From Aphelocoma coerulescens (Eukaryota; Chordata; Aves; Passeriformes; Corvidae), in assembly GCF_041296385.1 (NCBI RefSeq), contig NC_091018.1, positions 2,425,501-2,489,500 on the forward strand: a stretch of 64,000 bases of DNA, in the 5' to 3' direction. Both the position numbers and the translations under genes were made by a program. Shown here piece after piece: positions 11,937 to 24,172 of the stretch (position 1 is the stretch's first letter; every line of letters starts with the position of its first letter). The notes under the pieces are model-generated. The model did no database searches. It worked only from the letters and a program-made list of their open reading frames with translations, and was not told where the DNA came from.

Positions 11937-14175
11937 AAGCAATAAATTCACGGCTTTTTCTTGCCTTGCTCACTGTTTAGTCAAAATATTCTTCATTTCA
12001 ATGAGTTTCTTGCCTGATAGGAAAAAAAAGGATTGGAAGTGGTTTATACCCATCACCTTCCAGCCCAGGACTGTGGCTCCCTACAATGAATAAATCTTTG
12101 CCTAAATTCTCCTCGAGTGCTTCCTACAGTGTTAACTGGGATGCAAAAAGGGCAAGGCCTGAAGTTTCAGATTTTGCTGCCTAACTCAAGTCCTTCACCT
12201 AAAGGCTGTTTGAAGGTTTGTAAAACTTAGCACTAAGTGTCTTTAGAAAGGGATACACTGGGAATTAAGGAACCTGAATTTCAGCTTTTATTGTTGCTAC
12301 TTAAATGGCAGTGGAATTGGAGTCCCCATATTAAATCATTGACCATGACCCTCATTAAAAGTCAATATTTATGGAAATTAATGCATTCTGGGATCTGAGA
12401 AACTGAAGCATTACTCTCTGCACAGAAAAGCAATGACTCTTTCCATGGCATGCACATCAATATTTTAATAGCCCCACTGAGGCAGAGTACCTCAATTATA
12501 CCTTCACTCTCTTACAATGAACTGTTTGTAAATATCTGAAAAAAAATTTTAATTTTCTTCTTCTTTTTTTTTTTTTTTTAATGGAAATGGAAAAGCCATT
12601 CTTACAAACGTAAAAGCGAGTCCAAATCTTAAATAAATCTGTTTATACAATCCATTTTTTTTGAGCTTCTATGGCTAAAATGAGATAACAGAAATGCAAA
12701 CTAACTCTGATGGAGGACAAAAAAGCCAACTGACCATGGTTGCTCTGGTAACAAATTGCCTATCTCTGTGAGTGTGAGCAGGAATGCATGAATATCAGAG
12801 GGATATCTGCACACAGCTCATAGCAAGCTGTGTGTTTGTCCACGTCCATCTCCGTGTGCATCCTTCCCTCTCCCAGGTTGCTCCACGTTTTATTACCCAT
12901 GGATCTATGCAGGTTTTCTCCCCTTTAAATTTCATTAATCATCCTTCTAAGTGGAATGCTTCCCTTGAGTGACATATTTTATGTTAAAATTATATTATAT
13001 TTGATTTGAAAAGCAACCTAATTAAGGTAGGCTTCCTGTAAGCTATTTAAGTCTCATCTCCCCGTGGACTCGTGGAACATTTAGAAAAATAATGAATTAC
13101 ATCTTATATAATCTTTATTGCTACTTTTTAGAATGAATAATATATTCAGTTTGGGTTGAAACAACATATCCCTAAGGTGCAATTCGTTTCCACAAATTAG
13201 ATTGGTCCCTCACATACAAGATTATTAAGCATGAAGAAGAAAGTTATTGGGTTCCCTGTGCCCCCTAGGAATAGTATTTTTCCCTTCACATCTGAGCTGT
13301 AAATGCAGCCCAATTCAAGACAACTCTGGTAAATAGCTACAAGAATGGTGCAGTTGCTTGGACTTACCTGTTAACATTGTTATTTCAAATTCTGCTCCTT
13401 TTTATTTGGAATACATGATTGATGTGTACAAAGGGAAACACAAAGAACAGAAATACTACTGTGATTCCCCATTTTTTATAGGATCTGGATATAGTTTTAG
13501 TTACCTTTCTAGCTCTACCCATCTTTTAGTTGATTAAAATAACTCGGTGTGATTCACTCTGACTGTCAAGGAAGGTTTGAGTTATTATTTCTAGACAAAA
13601 ATGAGATTATACTGTAGGATGAAGTGGGGAGAAACATGTTCAGCACAGAGTTACCATTAAATAATTTATAAGTCTGATAGTTCCTCTGGAAAAGGCTTGA
13701 ATAACAAGTTATGTGACGAATCATGGAAAATTATTTGCAAGGGATGGAACAAAAGGATTTTTTAAAAATCATTGCCTAAGACAGTCTTATGATTCTCAGT
13801 TGTTCTTTCTGTAATTACATTAAATAATCATTTGTTTCTTTTTCATGAAGGTGGAGGTATATATTTGTTCCAAGTCACTTTAATAGGTTGAGAAATATAA
13901 ATACTGCTGCTCAGAGCTAAAGAATCCCCTCTAATTTATTTAAAAAACACAGCTTGATTCTCTTTTATACTAAATAACTAACCTAGTAAAATTAGAAGTA
14001 GATGATGCAGTATCTCCTGTCATAGCTGTCAATTCTGTTAAAGCATTCTAGTCAAAGTAGTGAAAAACAATACAGTAATTTTTCAAATGCATTGATAACT
14101 ATATCTAAAAGTCCTGCTGAACTGGAACCTTAAAATTAGCTAAAGTTGAAACTAAAACCAATATGAAAATAATAC

Positions 14176-14193
14176 TTTTTTTTTTTTTTTTTT
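14176..14193. repeat. Poly(T) run of 18
   Basis: Uninterrupted run of 18 T. No retroposed sequence is recognised next to it on either strand. Confidence 0.95.
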
Positions 14194-17100
14194 GAGAATT
14201 TTCTGCCTTTTTTACTATTAAATGTCTATCTAGATTAGTTTCCCAAAATTCCATCAGCCTGTATTCTGCTAGTACCTGAACTAAACTCCATCCATTCAAT
14301 CTGCTCCATGCTAAAAGTAGTTTGTCCCAGTCTGGTTTCAACTGGCATCAAAAAAATGGATGTAGATGGATTTCTAGATTATACAAAACCTGAGGCAGAG
14401 GCTGGCTAGAATTTTAAACCCTATTTTTATCCAGCCTTACTTACATCTAGATTAAAAGATACGCCTGGTAAGAGCTGGGAAGATCCAGCATATGTGAGAT
14501 CTTGCGTTGTTGTTGCCATCTAAGCCAGGAAGAAGAGATTTTAAATGAGGTAAAGTGACAATTATAATCTCATTATAATTTTTAGCTTCTTTACAGATCA
14601 ATAGTAATAGACACTTACATAAACCTTGGAATTTTTTCTGTTCTTTTTTACTTTGAACAAACTGTGAGGGAAGGTATGAACTTACTAAACTTTCTTCCAA
14701 TAAAAGTTATTCTGATGGATAGAGAGGTAAAAATGAATTGGGAGGCCATGGCTCAGCTGCTTCCTCCTTTATCTGCAGATCTTCTGACAAAGGTGAAGGC
14801 ATAAGGAGGTCAAACTCCCAAAGCTGCCTGGAGAAAGGCATGGACTTCACTAGTTAGTACTTTGGAGAAGAAAACTCTCAGTAGTGTAACAGTTCTTCAA
14901 CTGAAATATTGCAGGAATGGAAAGGATGGATAAAAAAGATAGAAATACGGTTTTGTAGGAAAGAATTTTACATTAGCTGGTACATGGACACTGTGACCTG
15001 CATTCCAAGGAATCAGGTATCCACTCTTGATAGATAAAAGCATTTTAACCCTGTGGTCAGACCCTATACATTTGCCTATTTAATGCTGAAATATTTTAAA
15101 CTCAGTTTATAGCATGAGTGCACACATACAGGATAGAACAACAGGATGATTCAGACCTCTCTTCTGTCTGTGCTTGACCATGGATTTGCTTTTCTTTTGG
15201 ATTTGGAGGTTTGGTTTTTGTTTTTTTTTTTAAATTTATTTTAGGGAAAAGTTTCCAGCTTTTTGCCATAACTGAGGGGCTGCTTGATTTGAAGCAACAC
15301 TCAATGTGTGAAACAGTGAATCACTCCCAGGAAATTGTTGCTATTCAGCCCAGCTACAGCTGCAATTGATTCCAGGTATTCCAGGTGTTTAAGGGAGGAG
15401 GGCATGGAGGTCGTTGGTGTGGGATGAGGTTATCTGCTGTGGTCTTTCTTGTTTCCTCTGGCCCCAGGATCCGAGGAATCCTCTTCAGGTCCAGTTGAAT
15501 TGCAGTGCCATGAAACCAAGTGTTTCTGCTTGAAGGGTGTTCTGAAGTTACTGTTGTGAACTCTGGGCAGTTCTGATTAAGCAAGAAGCAGAAATTGATG
15601 GAATATATTTATTTATTGTTATTTTTCCAGCTCCTTGTTTTTTTTCATCTGCTGCAACTGGGTAAAATGTGCAGCCTTTGTGCATAAATGTGTCCTTTGA
15701 GAGATGTGTTGCAATGGCTCTCCTCTCAGTTCTTCTGTCTGAGGCAGTTTGCTACAGCACTGCTTTCCTGCTGCTCCTGGAAGCTGTTCCCCTCCAGAGG
15801 AGGAGCTCTGCTGTGTGGGCTAATTGGGGAGCAGATCCAGGACTCAATGTTCAAAGCAGGGATCCTGAATGCTTGGTATTTTCTGCTTAATATGCATGAG
15901 TTTACTTCTTTCTCTCTCTCTGATTGGATTGTTTTTGATAAGAGGGCTGTTGGCATAATTTTACTGGTTTGTCTGACTTTTCATGCATTGGATTTTGCTT
16001 CAAGGCAGACTCTTTAAAAAGTCATCTTGCTTGGACTTTTCCTAGTCTAGATTATGGGCTGTGAGTTAGGCAAGGTGACTTTGTACTAAATTTCTTGTCA
16101 TGGTATAAAGTAGTTGGTAAATTTTGTTTCTTATTTAATTCCTTGATCTCGCAATTTTTCCTTTTCCAAAGAATTTATCTACGGCAGGTCCCTAATTTTC
16201 TTTATCACCAGCTGTGCATTCAACTTCTCCACTGCTGTGTCTTTGTACTTTAAAACTGCCAGTGGAGTCACCACAGGTCTGCGAAGGTGATGTGGGCAAA
16301 GGCAACGCCTTGGGGGCTGTTCAAGAAACACTATTGTGTGTTGAACATAAATAGCATTTATTTGTCAAAGAATACTTAGAAAAGGGAAGGACTGGGGAAA
16401 TGGAGAACACAGAGAGAGAGAGATGTTTAAAAAGGTGAGTGTTGTTTGGTTCTTGAATCCCAGCTCTTTGACAATACAGGAACCAGGATGGGATCCAGGG
16501 TGGTGATTCTGCACAGCAGCTCAGCCTGATTCCTCTGCCAGAGTTCTGGCTGTCATTTAAATCAAATAATTTACTATTTACAGAATCAGATTGGGTCACC
16601 ATTCAGGAAATGCCAATAGGATCACGTGACACTTATGAGAACTGGGCGGTCAAGAGGGTTACCTGCAATAATGTTTATCCAAGTTGATATTCTATCTATT
16701 AAAGCTTTCTGAAGTTTGACTTAATCCAATGCTGCTGGTACTTCACTGTGGTCTCCTTTGAAGAGCTGTTAATGGTTGTGCTTTTTAATATAACCCTAAA
16801 ATGCCAGCGAGACTCTAAATTTCATCTTGTGTCTGAAATAGTATATGAATTTTTTCCCAGTAAATCCTATTTCTACTGAGGCCAGTGGAACTTTTCCATG
16901 GACTTAATGGCATTACATTTTTCACCCTTAATCTGTGCAGGTGACAAACAGACCATAGTTTATACATGATATGACACTCTTCCAAAGCCATCAGAATGCT
17001 TCTGAAACACCATAACCACAGTTTCAAACTCTCTATTGTATATTGGCCTCCTAGGAACTTGGATTAATACTCACAAAGACTCAGCAGCAAAAGAAATGAT

Positions 17101-17999
17101 CACTGCTGGTAATGAATATTTGTTATCTGACCCCCTTTCTGCACTGAACTCAAAGAATTTCCCAGGTCCACTTCCAGAGCACAAGTCACAGATCCAAGGC
17201 TTGTTTTTCCTTCCCTCAAAAAGATCCACAACACAGTATTATAGAAGGGGAGGGAAATATAATTCAGAAATATTTTTTCAGTTAATAATAGTTTATTTGT
17301 CTTAAAGAACCTCTCCCTCGAGCTGCTGGCAAAGCTTCTGGAGATGCAGCCCAGGATGGGGTTTGCTTTCTGGACTATTCAGAACGGTTTAAAGTAGCAC
17401 AGCAACTTCCTAGATAACATCCCCAATCTTTCCCCATCCCAGCATCCAGGTAATGTGTCCTGGCTTTCCTGGCTGTCCACGCTGTGTGTTGCTGCTGCAC
17501 AGAGTATTTTGCATGAAATATAACGTGTGAACCTCCTCAATAACAATATCTCACCAGGATGAATAAATGCCAAGGGCTGGTTTTTGTTGCAGTCAGTGTG
17601 ATGGCTGGGGTGATAGGCTGCTTTTCTTCCCTTCTCATGACGTCCATGACTGCACTAACTTTATATTTTAATGACAGTGCCGAGTGGCCTAGTGCTTTTC
17701 TTATAGTCAGTAAATACACTGAACAAATTGCACAGAGCAACAAGGGATATATTGGTTAAAACGTGGAAGCACCTCCAGAAATGGCTCAGAATGAAATGGC
17801 AAAATATTTATCACTGTGTCTGAGTTGCTTAACTTCAGTGCATTGTTTGTGTGAAAGATGCATTGCTATTGATAATCTTTTTCCTTATTTGAGCATTTTC
17901 AATTGAAAAGTGGGCAATAATGTTCAGATCAGTTTGCAAAACCAAACCTCCACGCTGGATGTGCACAGTAGGAAAATCTGTCTGCTTTGCAAGGCCCTT

Positions 18000-18320
18000 T
18001 GTGTTGTCTTTGTTATCAAGCAGTGAGACACTGCAAAGCTAACGCAGAGGGAGCAATCCTAACCCATAAATAATTGTCTTTGTTATTACAAGGATGGCCA
18101 CTGGATCAACAGTTGTGCAATAATCTCCTCATTTGGCAATAAACAGCCTCATTTATCATTAGCTTAACAGTTTCAAAATTATGCTGACTAAATGGAAATA
18201 TGCAAATTGATGTTATAGCTAAATAAAGAAAGTTTGGCAAAGAATCCGTTTGCTACTGGATGTTCGTGTGATTTCTACAACTGTCACATGAATTATCACT
18301 CTGATATGCAATAATATAAC
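18000..18320. promoter_or_regulatory. Possible enhancer-like conserved element
   Basis: The 13-mer 'ttgtctttgttat' occurs at 18004-18016 and again at 18074-18086, exactly 70 bases apart. Its complement contains AACAAAG, the SOX/HMG-box core. A perfect POU octamer ATGCAAAT lies at 18200-18207, and several homeodomain-like TAAT words occur between. There is no transposon signature and no open frame of note. Such packed SOX/POU/homeodomain words are typical of vertebrate developmental enhancers, but AT-rich DNA yields these words easily. Conservation could not be checked. Confidence 0.25.
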
Positions 18321-19764
18321 CATATAAATGATTTCTCTGAGATTTATAGCAAACCTAATCTGTGTTCCTCTTGTAATTCATGGAGAGGAACAATCACATT
18401 TGCTCTGCCTGGGAAGAGGGAAAATTTGCATCTGCATTGATTCTGCCTTTTAGAGTTTATTACTCCCCTTCGTGTATTCTTTGTGCCTGTAATACTAAGC
18501 TGCAGGAGGATAAAATTTAGCAAAAAACCAAAAAAAAAACCAAAAAACTTGAAATAGCTGTGCTGTCTGTTTCCTTTGGAGGGTGTTTCTAGATGAAAGA
18601 ACATTAGGAAAGGACACACAGGCTTGGAATTTAATGACTACGCTTACCTATATTGGAAATAAGTATAGATTCTAACCCCAAATCTGTGTAATGCCTATAG
18701 TTCCTGCATGGCACATTATATAAAGACATAAAAGGCAGTCTGTACTCTTCTTTTATTTTAGAAGCAAATTGCACCATATAAATTGCATAACAAGCTGCCT
18801 GGATGAATGTTCCGGGCTCTCTTTAAGCCTGTAAATAAATGGTGTGTTTCTAGAAGATATGCAAAGTGCTGCTGTCACTTTTTCTTGTGTAATGTTCTGA
18901 GTGGTGAGAGGAAATTTGTTCCTACCAGAATGCTTGAGCACCTGAAGCAGAGTCAGGGCTTGAAAACTGGTTTGCTCTATGAGGTTATTTCCAATGCTAT
19001 CACCTGTAGTCCTCTCATGCTTGAGATAGAGCTTATGTCTGAATTTAAATCAAGCTGTGCCTAATGTATATTCAGATTCGATTTATTTGGTTTCTTCTCC
19101 ATTTGGTGAAGCTCTTGAAAGACCTTGAAGATTTTCTGTCACCTTGCAGAGAGACAACAATGTAGATTTCTGTCACTTTTAAAAATGGATAAGTTGTTAA
19201 TAAAGTGTTGGATAATTTTAAATTAGTTGAGGAGCAATTTTAGTTTTGTTTGCAGACAACTCCAAGTTTGCTATGCTATTAGGAAAAGTTTGGTTTGAAA
19301 TGTGTGACTTCACAGGATCCTGTAATGAAGCTGTTATTTCTAATTTTTTTTTTTCTTTTTGACTTCTTGTTGAAAAGAAAACTGACATATTTTATGTGGG
19401 GTTTTTTTTTTCTTTATTGTAGCTATACTTACTATACATGGAGATGTAAGAGAAGGAGATTTTTTATTCTTTATTTTAAGTGGTAGAAAAGAATAAGGTA
19501 GTGCTTCTTACACTTAAAATTGAGATATGGCCTCACCATCTTTATGAGAGACAAGAGTGGGGACCATCTGTCAGGGCAGATTTTCTTTAAAGGGCCATAT
19601 GTGAGTTATGGACAACTAATACCCAAATAGATATTTTATTGATCACTTTGATGCCCAGCCTGTCTCTGGGTGACTGCTGAAATTGCCTGCTTTCAGACTC
19701 TCCTGTAGATAGTGCTAACTTGAAGATTTAGCTTTGGGTTTTGGTTTAGAACAGGTATGGCTCT

Positions 19765-19850
19765 GTTTTATCCTTAGCTGGCCACTTATGTACTGATCAT
19801 ATTTTCAGTTTTATCCTTAGCTGGCCACTTATGTACTGATCATATTTTCA
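19765..19850. repeat. Perfect 43-bp tandem duplication
   Basis: The segment 19765-19807 (starting 'gttttatccttagctggcc') is repeated without a mismatch at 19808-19850, and the first six bases of a third copy (GTTTTA) follow. Perfect identity suggests a recent event or an assembly artefact. Confidence 0.97.
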
Positions 19851-22178
19851 GTTTTATGGCATAGCTGACTGCTCTGGAGCTGCTGGAATATGCCCACAAA
19901 ACTAAAGCAACACAAAGAACAGTCGTTATTCAATAACATATTTCAGAATCCTCCTGCAAATTCTTCCCACAGCAGAAATTCAACAGCTAAACTTGTCACT
20001 AAGGCCAAAAAGACCAACATCTAGACTGGCAGGGGATATTTTGCTGTGAAGTTCACCCATTCATCACTACTGTGTTATTTTCATTATTCATTAATGCCAG
20101 CCTTGTGTTGTTTCCACAAATCCAGTTTCATATACACAGCTCTCAGATGGGAACTTCATCCACAGCCTGTCCAAGTGCAGGAAACCAGAAGTGGATGGGC
20201 CCACCAGGCTACCAGTGCTAAGGGGTCAGAGTGGGGCTCTCAGTCTCACACACAGATTTACATCACACCAAGGCTCCTTAAAGAACTTCTAGACACAGTT
20301 TTGGCTTCTGTTTCAGCTTCCCTTTTGGCTACTTTTTTTTTTTTGTATTTACACAAGGGTGACTGAAAAGAAATGGTGCTTCTAGCCAGAGCATACAATT
20401 GGAATGCGTCATTTTGCAGGGTGTCAATGCCTGTAGCTGGAGAGGCACCAATTTCATAGTAAGTCTTTTACAATGCATGTGAGCACTGAAATCGTGTGAG
20501 GTGGTTATAATTAATTTTTATTGAAAAATTTTGGTGATATTTAAAGGGCAAATCCCATTAAAGCATTTTTGTGGAGAAAAAACTCGAAACATAAGGTACT
20601 CGAAACAAATTCCAGCTAGAAAAGAACGAGACAGCTGCAAGGAGCCATTTTTTCTAAAATCCCTCTAGACATATTTATGGAGTCTCACATTCAGCATCAT
20701 CAAACTTCCAGCAGCCACAGAAGGAGAGGAAATAACTTATGAACTCCTGGTCACCTGTATGACCTCATGTCCCGCTGCCATTCGTCCTCATCCAGGTAAA
20801 TCATTTCAGAGTTGTCATCAGAACTGATTTTTTCCACAGAGCTCCAGTTTCATACCCTCTGGTGTCCCAAACCCAGTTAATCTTTTAGAGATTATCCCTC
20901 TTGGAGTACATTAAAATATACTGAGTGTGAGACACACCCGAACTATCTTTGTGCTGCCCATTCCTGATGGGTTTTCTCTTCAGGTGTCCCAATTTCCAGG
21001 ATGATCTATCCCTGTGCAGAGCATAGGCTGCCCCCAGCACAGAATGGGAGTTCAGGCAGTCCACAAATCCTTTCTCCTCCACAGTAGGGGATGTCTCGGT
21101 GTCCTTTGAGGAAGGATGCTGAAGCCACTGCAAGAAAGGAGCCAGTTGCCTGGTTTAATGTTACAAGAACACTGCCATAGCTGCCACAGAACTGGACCCT
21201 GCAAAAGGTGCCAAACTGGCTCACAGATGAAGTCCCCTAAAGGATTCTTTGGGATTTCCCTCAAATTGGCTCTGAGGGAGTTCCTGCAGGAATTCAGGTG
21301 AATTGGTTTCTGTGTAACATCTACTCTCAGCTTCTGATGGGGAAACATGAACCCAGAATTGCCTGATGTATGATATTTATGAGATACACACTTCTCTGTG
21401 GTGCTGAAGCTGTGGGTAGAGTGACTCATCACACAGAAAATTCAAAAAACTATGAAAATCCCAACAGTGACCATCATGACTTTTGATCTTTCTTTTTATG
21501 TGCTCTTTTCATTCTCTAGTTCTCAGTTGTTAATTTCTTCATTGTCTTTAATTAGGATCTTGATGGACTTCTTTTTTTCTGCTACAGAACAGGGCTTCCA
21601 AATGCTCAGAAGCTTTAATCTGAGCCCTTCAGGACAAAACAGTGCTTTACAAATGAAACTCAGAATGACTAGACTTACATATGTGATTAGTTACAGTGCT
21701 GAAATGGTTTATATTATTTTCTTCCAAATTCTTAGTCCTTTTTCTCCTTCTGTGTCTATTACCTGTTTTCTATTCCTACCTTTAGTATTTCCTGTGCTGG
21801 AAGAAACAGAATTGTTTTAAAACCAATTTAGAAAGCTCAGCATTCTGCATTCTGCATTCTTGGCCACAGACTGAGTGCGACAAAGGTGCAAGAAGCAGAT
21901 AGGCAAAATGCTTGTTCAGAATATTGTGAGTGAGGGGGTTTCTTTTGGCAGGCCTCCCCCAGCTCTAATCAAGGGCTAATACTTGGTAAGAGAGAGTTGG
22001 ATGAGCCCTCTTTGTGTGTTCTAAAATGACTCTTTCCTGTCATGGTTTCAACAGATTTCTTCATTATGAAAAGTTAATAATTGCGTATTTAGTGTCCCAA
22101 ACTTTGAGAATCTTAGATTTCCACAGGAAAAAAAAAAAAAAAAAAAAAAAAAGTCATTTCTTCCCTACATCTTCCTTT

Positions 22179-22216
<38 letters not shown>

Positions 22217-23449
22217 CTTTCATTACATCAGCACTGTAGCACAGGTCATCAGAATTTTTACAGTGAAAGAAAACATTTCCTAAAGCATGCAGCTCCAGTT
22301 TGGCACAAGAGTTGGGTTTGCCTCCTGCAGGGAGGCAAAAGAGGGATAGAGGTGATCAATGGATTTTTGACATCATTGGTCCTAAATTGTCATCAGCACT
22401 TAGAAAATTGGGTTGTTTCCCGTAGTTCTTTGTGGTCCAACAGCTCTGGGGCTTTGAAGCCGTTGGTGACCAGAAGATACAGAGAGATCTGGGATTCTCA
22501 CAGTCACTGTTACACAATGACAGAACTTTTTTTCTAAGATGTGCCCCTTTGTAGATGATAAAAAACTTCTGGAAAACAGGAGTTAAGTGCTGATTATCCA
22601 GAAAGTGCAGCTTTGGCTGTTCTGCCTGGGCATTGTCATATTCAGGGCACTTGGGAGAAATGCAGATTTTCTTCTCTTCACCACTCTTTGTATCCAGCTA
22701 TAAAAACATCATACACGAATGATGCACAGATCCTAGAAACACCAGCTGATGAAATTCCAGAAGGTTCCTCATTTTATTAAATATATGGTGAAACTGAAAA
22801 TTAACACAATGGGCATTTGCTTTTTTTTCTTTTTTTCTTTTCTTTTTAAATTCAGTTGTGCAAGGGAAGCTGAAAAATGCAAATTATCTATTGTTTTAGA
22901 ACCACATTTCTGAGATGGAGCTGTTGAAGTTTTCATATGATTAACTTCCCAGAGAAGCTGACTTCTTCCTGCATTCTGTCCCGAGTACATTGCTGCAAGG
23001 CAACTTCCTGACGTGGTATGACCACACTCAGAGAGTTTCCACCTCTCTGTGTTTTAAGTTTATTGAACACCCCTTTGTGCCTCTTTGAAGTGAACGTTCA
23101 AAAGCAATGCTCAGAGTAGAAAGGCTGTGGATAAAGGTGCAGAGAGCTCCTGAGCTCCAAGGATTGAGTCCTGTTAATTGTGAGTGAGAATTCCTGCTGC
23201 TGCTCAGGGCAATGCAAAACCAGAGTGCAAACACAGGGAATGCTTTTGTGTAGCTAATAGCACTGCACAGGTTACAGGGACAGCATCACAGGGGACAGCC
23301 AGTCGTGTGCAGGGAGGGGAGTAATTCCAATATAAAAATGTGTATGGCTCTGGGATTTGAACTTTTCTTAACTGGCCGTGGCAGTTAAAACCTCATGGAG
23401 CCCAACAAGGCCAAGTGTGAGGAACTGCAGGTGGATCAGGGCAGTGGGA
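19851..23449. other. Unique noncoding DNA with microsatellites
   Basis: No gene recognised. The stretch contains a 7-base triplicate (CATTCTG twice plus CATTCTT) at 21841-21861 and the poly(A)/(TA)n pair at 22128-22213. The 126-codon minus-strand frame at 21052-21432 matches no family I know. Confidence 0.6.
22128..22213. repeat. Poly(A)25 then (TA)n microsatellite
   Basis: A run of 25 A (22128-22152), about 30 bases of mixed T/C-rich sequence, then about 16 uninterrupted TA units (22182-22213). Both are simple repeats and could be unstable in length. Confidence 0.95.
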
Positions 23450-23823
23450 GTCTTCACCTGGAGAAGGGAAGGCTCTGTAGAAACCTTAAAACACCTCTCA
23501 GTGCCTAAAAGGGCTTCAGTGGAGCTGGAGAGGGACTTTGGACAAGGGCCTGGAGTGACAGTACAAGGAAAAATGGCTTTAAACTATCTAAGAGTAGATT
23601 TCAATTGCGTGTTAAGAAGAAATTCTTTACTGTGAGGCGGGGGAGGCCCGGCACAGGTTGCCCAGAGAAGCTGCGGATGCTCCATCCCTGGAAGTGTCCA
23701 AGGCCAGGTTGGATGGGGCTTGGAGCACCCTGGGATAGTGGAAACTGTCCCTGCCCATGGCAGAGGGATTGGAATGAGAGGAGCATTAATGTCCCTTCTA
23801 ATTCAAACAATTCTGTGAATTAT
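23450..23823 (+). mobile_element. CR1 LINE 3' fragment
   Basis: The order of blocks matches the avian CR1 3' region: 'ggagaagggaaggctctg', 'ggagctggagagggacttt', the 'cacaggttgcccagagaag' block, 'ccctggaagtgtccaaggcc', 'ctgcccatggcag', and a degraded terminus with 'caattctgtgaat'. This is the end of the reverse-transcriptase ORF plus the 3' UTR of a 5'-truncated copy. It is a sister of the copy at 32430-32812, with which it shares most blocks. Its 3' end is more diverged ('cttctaattcaaac' in place of the usual 'cttccaaccc'). It encodes no intact protein. Confidence 0.92.
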
Positions 23824-24144
23824 CCTGACCACTTAAATTTTGTTATATATAATTTTCAATTTAAGGGTAATTTTTGGGATTTACTTTTATTACCTACAAC
23901 ATTATATTTTGTTATAGCTCAGCTCTTTAAACAACTTGATATGCTGGCAGTGGTGAGCCTCTGGTCTCATCTGTTCAGGTGATCCCACACCACAGTTATA
24001 CCCCACACAAAATCAAGCTGTGTGTAAATGTATGAATCTCTGGGGCATTCATTTAAACAACTGTCACACAATTCCAGCCACCTGTAGACCTTGCTGGGCA
24101 GAGCACAGAGCTGAGGGCTGTGTGTGGCCATGAGGATGATGGAT

Positions 24145-24172
24145 CCATCCCTGTATGTCCATCCCTGTATGT
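24145..24172. repeat. 14-bp tandem duplication
   Basis: 'ccatccctgtatgt' occurs twice in direct succession with no mismatch. Small replication-slippage event. Confidence 0.95.

Larger units (their letters stand above)
8217..19764. other. Long unique AT-rich stretch
   Basis: No gene or RNA gene is recognised over these 11.5 kb. Homopolymer and A-rich runs occur at 8529-8560 (T-rich), 11856-11936 (A-rich), 12564-12579 (T) and 14176-14193 (T). A somewhat GC-richer patch lies near 10170-10740 without a clear repeat identity. The 18000-18320 block is enhancer-like and listed separately. The 161-codon minus-strand frame at 10888-11373 starts in a poly(A)/(T) tract and has no recognisable domain. 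Confidence 0.6.
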
